A stretch of 64,000 nucleotides of DNA from Erythroxylum novogranatense (Eukaryota; Streptophyta; Magnoliopsida; Malpighiales; Erythroxylaceae). The stretch covers positions 27,669,005 to 27,733,004 of the forward strand of contig CM057224.1 of the NCBI GenBank assembly GCA_029891385.1. The letters are read 5' to 3'. Shown piece by piece: positions 59,271 through 64,000 of this stretch. The notes beneath the pieces were generated by a model. It was not told the origin of the DNA. It searched no databases and saw nothing but the letters and a program-made list of their open reading frames with translations. A program made the translations under genes and the position numbers. Position 1 is the first letter of the stretch. Every line of letters starts with the position of its first letter.

Positions 59271-60167
59271 ATGTGGAAGATGATCTTGGATGGGAAAGCA
59301 TTGACATGTCATTTTGTGCATTAAATTTGAATGATGATGATGATGAAGCTCCTCTTAATGATGAGGATTTTGTACCAAATGATCAGTAGGGTCAGTGCAG
59401 TTCAAGCGGGAATCCGCCCATTGACGATTGAATTTTAGGTTTTTATTTTTCCTCTTCTTTTAATTTTACTTGTATTTGGTCATTAATGTTTATGTTAAAT
59501 TATATGTATGTAATGTAAATGTAATATTTTTGTTTCAGGTTCAACTTCTACTTGATTGCTTATTCGTCATCAACTCTTTTGTAATATTTATTATTCCTTT
59601 TATCGATGTTTTGAATCTTTTGATGTAAATATGTAATAATATTTATTATAATGATGAAATTGTATGATTGTAATATTTTAAATGTTTTGTATTATTCTTC
59701 GTTTTATAATTGTATGATGATCATTGTCTTTGTTTATATTAATTGTAGTTATTATTTATATGTAAAATATTTAAAATTATTGTTATTTCAAATTAATTGT
59801 CATTATTATTTATTATTAAGATTTTTGAAAGCATGGTTGATGTAAACAGTAAACTAGTAAAGTATACAGTACAACTATATAATATATTAATATGGACTAT
59901 TTTGCAATTTTTAAAAAGTTTAGGGACTATTTTATAAATTTAAAAATATCCCAAAGCAGTACCGATACCGACCGAATCTTGATGCGATTCAGTTCGAGTC
60001 CAATCCGATCTGAGCCGATGCAGTATTCATAACATTGCTCCATACCGTCGATTAAAATATGAACTTGAGAAAGAGCAACATAAGAATGATGAAATTGGTA
60101 TTGGCAACGAGAGTAGTAATATCAAGTCAATTGATTTGATGAATCAGATCTTTTATAAGTGTAGTGT

Positions 60168-60215
60168 GGGGCAGTCTTGACCTTGGGTAGAGGCAGACAG
60201 GGCATCTGCCTAGGA
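60168..60215. mobile_element. Fragment of the CAGGGCCGG-type MITE
   Basis: GGGCAGTCTTGACCTTGGG, then AGGCAGACAGGGCATCTGCC, matches the left end of the MITE at 51332-51598 (CCGGCCCTGGGCATGGGCAGGCAGGGCACCTGCC). Only this end was found. The other may lie beyond the hAT inserted at 60275, but was not identified. Confidence 0.6.
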
Positions 60216-60266
60216 CTTATCCTCATTAGGGACCTAACTATTGCATAATTTCCTTTATTTAAGGTT

Positions 60267-60274
60267 AATTTAAT
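60267..60274. repeat. Left target duplication AATTTAAT
   Basis: Identical to 61950-61957 on the other side of the hAT element; 8 bp is the hAT footprint. Confidence 0.9.
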
Positions 60275-61949
60275 TAGGGGTGTTCATGGTAGGGTAATCT
60301 GACCTGTTCATAAATAACCTGAACCTGAACCTGAACCTGAACCTAAAGAACCTATAGGATTGGTTAACCTATTTTCAGGTTCGGTTCTCAGGGTAACCAG
60401 AACCTATTCATATCAATATATATGATAAAATTATAAAAAAATTGGTGAAAAATAACAAATATTCATAAAAGTATGCATATAAAATCCATCAAAGATTAAT
60501 CCAATATGTTAAACCAAAGCAAAGTAAAATAAGCCAAACAATGTCTTATAAAAGATCCATACTAGAAAAAAGATAAAATATTAAACAATTATTCTTTGAA
60601 TAGAATGGTAGGATGATTCACTTGTTATAAATGAAGCCACATCTATAGAAAATAAAAATAAAAGAGTTAGACTCTTTATTTCTTTTAATTGAAAAAGATT
60701 TTTTTTATTTATTTGTATATTAAAACAAGGTAAAGTAAATTAAATTGCCTGATTCAATTTGTTCAAGTTTTTCAAGTCTCTCTTCCACGTAAAAAGGAGC
60801 TTGTGATTTTCTCAATCAATCTTGTCTACAAACAAGAGTCTCCACCATCTTTGGAGTAAGAGAGCTACGAAATGAATCAAGCACTCGACCTCTTGTACTA
60901 AAAGCTGACTCAGATGTAATAGTGAGGGAACGAACTGCTCTACTAGATCTCATTGATTAAAAAAAACTATTCTTCTAACATCATTAAATCTTATTTTATC
61001 ATGTTAAAATAAATAATAATAATAATAAACTAATAAGCACAAAAGTATCATTCTTCTTATTGCAACTTAATGTAGAAAATGCAATTAATATCATAGTTAA
61101 AACTTTAAATATTATATTATAAAAAGCGCAATTGTATAAAAAATACAATCCCATAGTCTATTACTAAATCAACTCATTTTTCATTCGTTTCTAATAAATA
61201 AAACTATGTTTGTATTTATACAAGACAATATTATTATATTCTTATTATTTATTAGCAACTATATTATATATTTTAAGAATCAGTAGTACTTGCTAGTTTA
61301 ATGTTTATAATATCTCATGAATATCTAAACTAATATATGTGCCTTAAAAACTAAAATTGTAGGATTTTTAATAAATGTGTTTTACATTAATTTCTTTAAT
61401 TAATCTCTAAACGATTATATTATTTTAGTCAATGAATGTTTTTATTAATAGTTTAATACTTGATCAATAATTTTGACACATATTAATTACTATTTAAAGT
61501 AGAAGTATTGAGTGTTATGCATTAGTTGTTACTTATAATAGCAATGTTTAATATTAACATTTAATAACATAGAAGTAAAGTAGTTTTTTTCCTTTTCTTT
61601 TTTTTTTCACTCAAAATTAATATAGTAAATATTAGTGAATTTATTATTATTGATATCCTCTTAAATTGTATCTAAATATATGATAGTTTTTTTAAATATT
61701 TCGAGTTCAGGTTTAAACCTAAACCTATAAATCATATTCGGTTCGGTTAACTGCTATAGGTGCGGTTTAGGTCCCGTTAACCTAGAACCGCAAGTTAGAA
61801 ACCTAAACTTGAACCTGAACTATGAACCTGATTTTTTAGATTCTGTTCGAACTGAATCTAAATTCAAGTTCGGTTAACTTTATTTACAGATTTGGTTCAT
61901 GCGGTTCAAGTCCGATTTACAAGTTCGCGAATTTTTTTGAACACCCCTA
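60275..61949 (-). mobile_element. Deleted hAT element, 1,675 bp, perfect 8-bp duplication
   Basis: The ends TAGGGGTGTTCA and TGAACACCCCTA are perfect inverted repeats, flanked by AATTTAAT on both sides. Subterminal GAACCT-type 6-bp repeats (60322-60352 and again near 61790-61830, mostly CTGAACCTGAACC) occupy both ends. A minus-strand remnant of the transposase dimerisation domain lies at 60800-60955. The rest is AT-rich filler. It belongs to a different hAT branch from the 54794-60037 element (different ends and transposase wording). Confidence 0.93.
60800..60955 (-). pseudogene. hAT transposase dimerisation-domain remnant
   Basis: The minus-strand frame reads SLTITSESAFSTRGRVLDSF, then RSSLTPKMVETLVC. 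This matches the most conserved block of plant Ac/Tip100-like hAT transposases (ASESAFSTGGRVLD...R..L.P..VEALVC), followed by a stop where Trp is usual. About 45 residues are open. It fixes the orientation of the surrounding element. Confidence 0.9.
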
Positions 61950-61957
61950 AATTTAAT
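61950..61957. repeat. Right target duplication AATTTAAT
   Basis: Pairs with 60267-60274. Confidence 0.9.
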
Positions 61958-63468
61958 AGTTTTAGAGAGAAGTAGAATATATAATATTCTGGGCATCTCT
62001 CCCTTATCATGGGACCCACTGTTAATTTAATGGTTAACAAGATTTTTGGGATCTTGTTAACTCTTTCTCTTTTGGTTGGCAATATGTTCAAAGTTAACGT
62101 ACTATTAACTTCTTGTGTTTATAATTTCCTTTAAATTAGAAGTAAAAGATTTTTATAATTTTGACTTCTAAATTCAGAGTTATAATTTAAAGGTAAAGTC
62201 TCTAACTTTTTAATATATTTTAATATATTAAATATTTGAATATTTAAGTAATAATTTATTGCAACACTTATGGTTCATCTACTTGCAACCCTTTTTTAAG
62301 TACAATAAATCCATAAATTTATTATATATAAAATTGAAGTATATTTAATTTACATTTTAGCACTATCTAGGTCCTTGAATAAATTACACTAAAAGAATAA
62401 CTCACTTTGAAAATATATAATTAAATAAATTAGTTTTTGACTTTGTTATTTTAATTATTGCATTCTAAAAAAGTATTATTTATTTTATATTATTATTTAA
62501 GAGTCACAAAATATATTCTTATTTTATTTTATTTATATTTATTTGAACTAACATAATATTAAATTTACATAAAGTTTATAAGATAATATTAGCTGATATT
62601 ATGATAATTTTTATTGAATATGTGAACTTATAAATTGATATGGATATTAAATTTTAATAATAAAAATATATTTTTAAAATTTATAAATTTATATACTGTC
62701 AATTTATTAGGTCTTTTTTTAATTTCGCCTAAGTCTCTAATGTTGTGGGTTGACTTGGCCAAGGAATTTGGGATGTCAGTCGATACTCAATACCCCACAA
62801 TTTTATTTGGAAAGGTAATGTGATGAATACCAAGTGACGATTTTGCTGCAAAATTTCTTTGATTATTGTTCATTTTACACTTATTCAGCTTACCATTCAA
62901 GCAGTATTTGGTATTTTATTAATCAACATAAATAAATACGTATGCATCAAAAAGGGAAAGAGATGAACCGATGGTGATGTGATGACAATCGCGTTGTGTG
63001 CGACGTCCTCAGTATCTGATAGTTGATGTACAGTACAATACATGACCAAGTGACGATATAATTTGTTGAAATTAAAACAAAAACAAAAAAAAGAAGAGAG
63101 GGCGTTAGGCATATGATAAGGGTGAATCAAACGGATTTCTAAAAAAGAAAAGAAACCAGGAACGATCTTCTGCTTCCTTTCTCCAAGCAAGAGCAGCACC
63201 GGTCTCTGCTCGGTTATTACACTAAACAAGTAGACACACAACATAATAATAAGTAATAACTATGAGCCAAGAGGGTCCAAAGCTTTACACCAACAAGCCC
63301 AAGAAAGGTCAAATTTGTTTTATGCTTTCCATTTTTCAGAACAATATTTGATCTTTTACTTTGCTTTGGTTTTGGTTTCAACTTTCAACAATTGGATTAT
63401 ATGTTGGCTGTTGAATTGATTCCTTCTGCTTCATCACAGCTCTGCTAAAGCAATTCCAAGATCAAAAG
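61958..63468. other. Intergenic stretch and upstream region of the right-edge gene
   Basis: AT-rich and without recognised elements to about 62880. The minus-strand frame 62897-63244 (115 residues) has no known motifs and lies directly upstream of the gene at 63514, so it is more likely chance or leader sequence. The last 200 bases are presumably promoter and 5' UTR of that gene. Confidence 0.45.
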
Positions 63469-63513
63469 TTGAACCCACCATCATCGCAATCAGCTGCAGC
63501 TGCATCATACAAG

Positions 63514-63631
63514 ATGGGTTCTCAGTCCACGTCACCACCTCCATCTCCCCCTCAGGCTCCAAAGGAGTCGTTTTTGAAGCGTAACAAGTTCCTTGTGCCT
63601 CTTGTATTGACGGTCAATCTCGCTGTTGGAG
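63514..63631 (+). CDS. First coding exon of a small membrane-anchored protein (partial)
   Basis: The first ATG in good context (acaagATGGGT) opens MGSQSTSPPPSPPQAPKESF, a Ser/Pro-rich head. A basic LKRNK and a hydrophobic segment (FLVPLVLTVNLAVG) that should span a membrane follow. The exon probably ends at 63631 with the donor GAG/GTCACT, since the frame beyond soon stops after hydrophobic intron-like translation. The remaining 370 bases look like intron. I do not recognise the family for certain. The layout (Pro-rich tail, basic turn, one N-terminal transmembrane segment) recalls small plant organelle or ER membrane proteins. Remaining exons lie outside the window. Confidence 0.6.
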
Positions 63632-64000
63632 GTCACTTTCTCTGTTCTTTGATTTTGTTTCTGTTATTATTTATGGGTATCAATTACTCTTAGGGGGATG
63701 ATGAACTTGTGTTGCATTTTGGCCGAAAGATTAATTCTTGTTCATTATTTTCTGTGCTATTCTTTGATGCTTTGGAAATAGATTGAAATTTTAGTTTCCA
63801 TCAGTTTATTCTATGTACAAAATTCTTCTCATTTCATTTTTATCAACTTCAACCTCAAAAAAAAAAAAAAAAACTTATTTATGGAACGACTGGTTCATAA
63901 TTTTCCTAATCTTGAGTCCTGAAGTGTGTTGATTTATTATGCTTGGAGTTAGGAACTTCAGTGCCCGTGGGTGCGATCTTGATTGCTGATTCACTTACTT
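63632..64000 (+). other. Probable first intron of the right-edge gene
   Basis: T-rich with a run of about 18 A at 63857-63874 and no conserved frame. Consistent with a plant intron after the donor at 63632-63633; no acceptor with a following exon could be supported before the window ends. Confidence 0.4.

Larger units (their letters stand above)
54794..60037 (+). mobile_element. hAT element, about 5.2 kb, inactive
   Basis: Left end CAATGATACGAAT (54794) and right end ATTCATAACATTG (ending 60037) are imperfect inverted repeats. The flanking 8-mers CTTCATAA (54786-54793) and CTCCATAC (60038-60045) match in six of eight bases, as expected of an old hAT target duplication. The order inside is: subterminal region rich in GTACC words, CT/GC-rich leader (54960-55330), AT-rich intron-like stretch with a minisatellite (55330-57000), broken transposase (57005-59270), 3' AT-rich tail, and a subterminal region with ACCGATACCG. 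Relatives are at 40556-42751 (deleted, reverse), 34956-37783 and 33515-34560. Confidence 0.82.

Noticed and set aside
60321..60355. GAACCT repeats as a telomere-like tract
   Set aside because: The plant telomere unit is TTTAGGG; these 6-bp words are subterminal repeats of the hAT element and occur at both of its ends.
62897..63244. 115-residue minus-strand ORF
   Set aside because: No motif, no splice or promoter support, and it lies in the upstream region of the gene at 63514.
1..64000. tRNA or rRNA genes
   Set aside because: Scanning by eye found no A/B box pair with a cloverleaf; the only tRNA-related words are retroelement primer-binding sites.

Overview
This window is nuclear DNA of a flowering plant, very probably a eudicot. 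It has an AT-rich background, GT-AG introns, a 19-exon GH35 beta-galactosidase gene, Ty1/copia and Ty3/gypsy elements with initiator-Met primer-binding sites, and hAT elements and MITEs. I cannot place the species from the sequence alone. No bacterial operon, CRISPR array, rRNA or tRNA gene was seen.

Layout. 1-2750: a probable gypsy-type LTR remnant. 3848-5720: a decayed gypsy RT/RNase H/integrase. 6160-7773: a decayed copia RT/RNase H in which one short coding segment has been multiplied in both orientations. 8361-9136: a small hAT-like element. 10313-28881 (minus strand): a beta-galactosidase gene whose 19 exons read through without a break to give 842 residues. Its intron 9 is 13,075 bases long because a 12.4-kb copia complex (13500-25886, flanked by AGGAA duplications) sits in it. 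That complex is a plus-strand copia element split by an inverted second copy, with a fragment of a third, and microhomology at the junctions.

30480-37783: a copia gag remnant joined directly to an hAT transposase fragment, followed by a longer hAT copy. 39680-46920: a second copia family member with two LTRs, a worn primer-binding site and a near-matching 5-bp duplication. It carries an internally deleted hAT element and a recent 1.8-kb tandem duplication. 46926-54790: mostly non-coding, with two MITEs and a 98-bp tandem repeat. 54794-60037: the best copy of the hAT family, with a transposase pseudogene and a 63-bp minisatellite in its leader. 60275-61949: a different hAT element with a perfect 8-bp target duplication. 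63514-63631: first coding exon of a small, proline-rich, membrane-anchored protein that runs out of the window.

Only the beta-galactosidase and the partial gene at the right edge look functional. The rest is a record of nested transposition, deletion and duplication. The most notable signals are structural: the inverted nested copia complex inside an intact gene, the multiplied palindromic segment in the copia remnant, the gag-hAT join, and one hAT family present as a full-length copy, a deletion derivative and fragments. I found no convincing evidence of an undescribed functional system.
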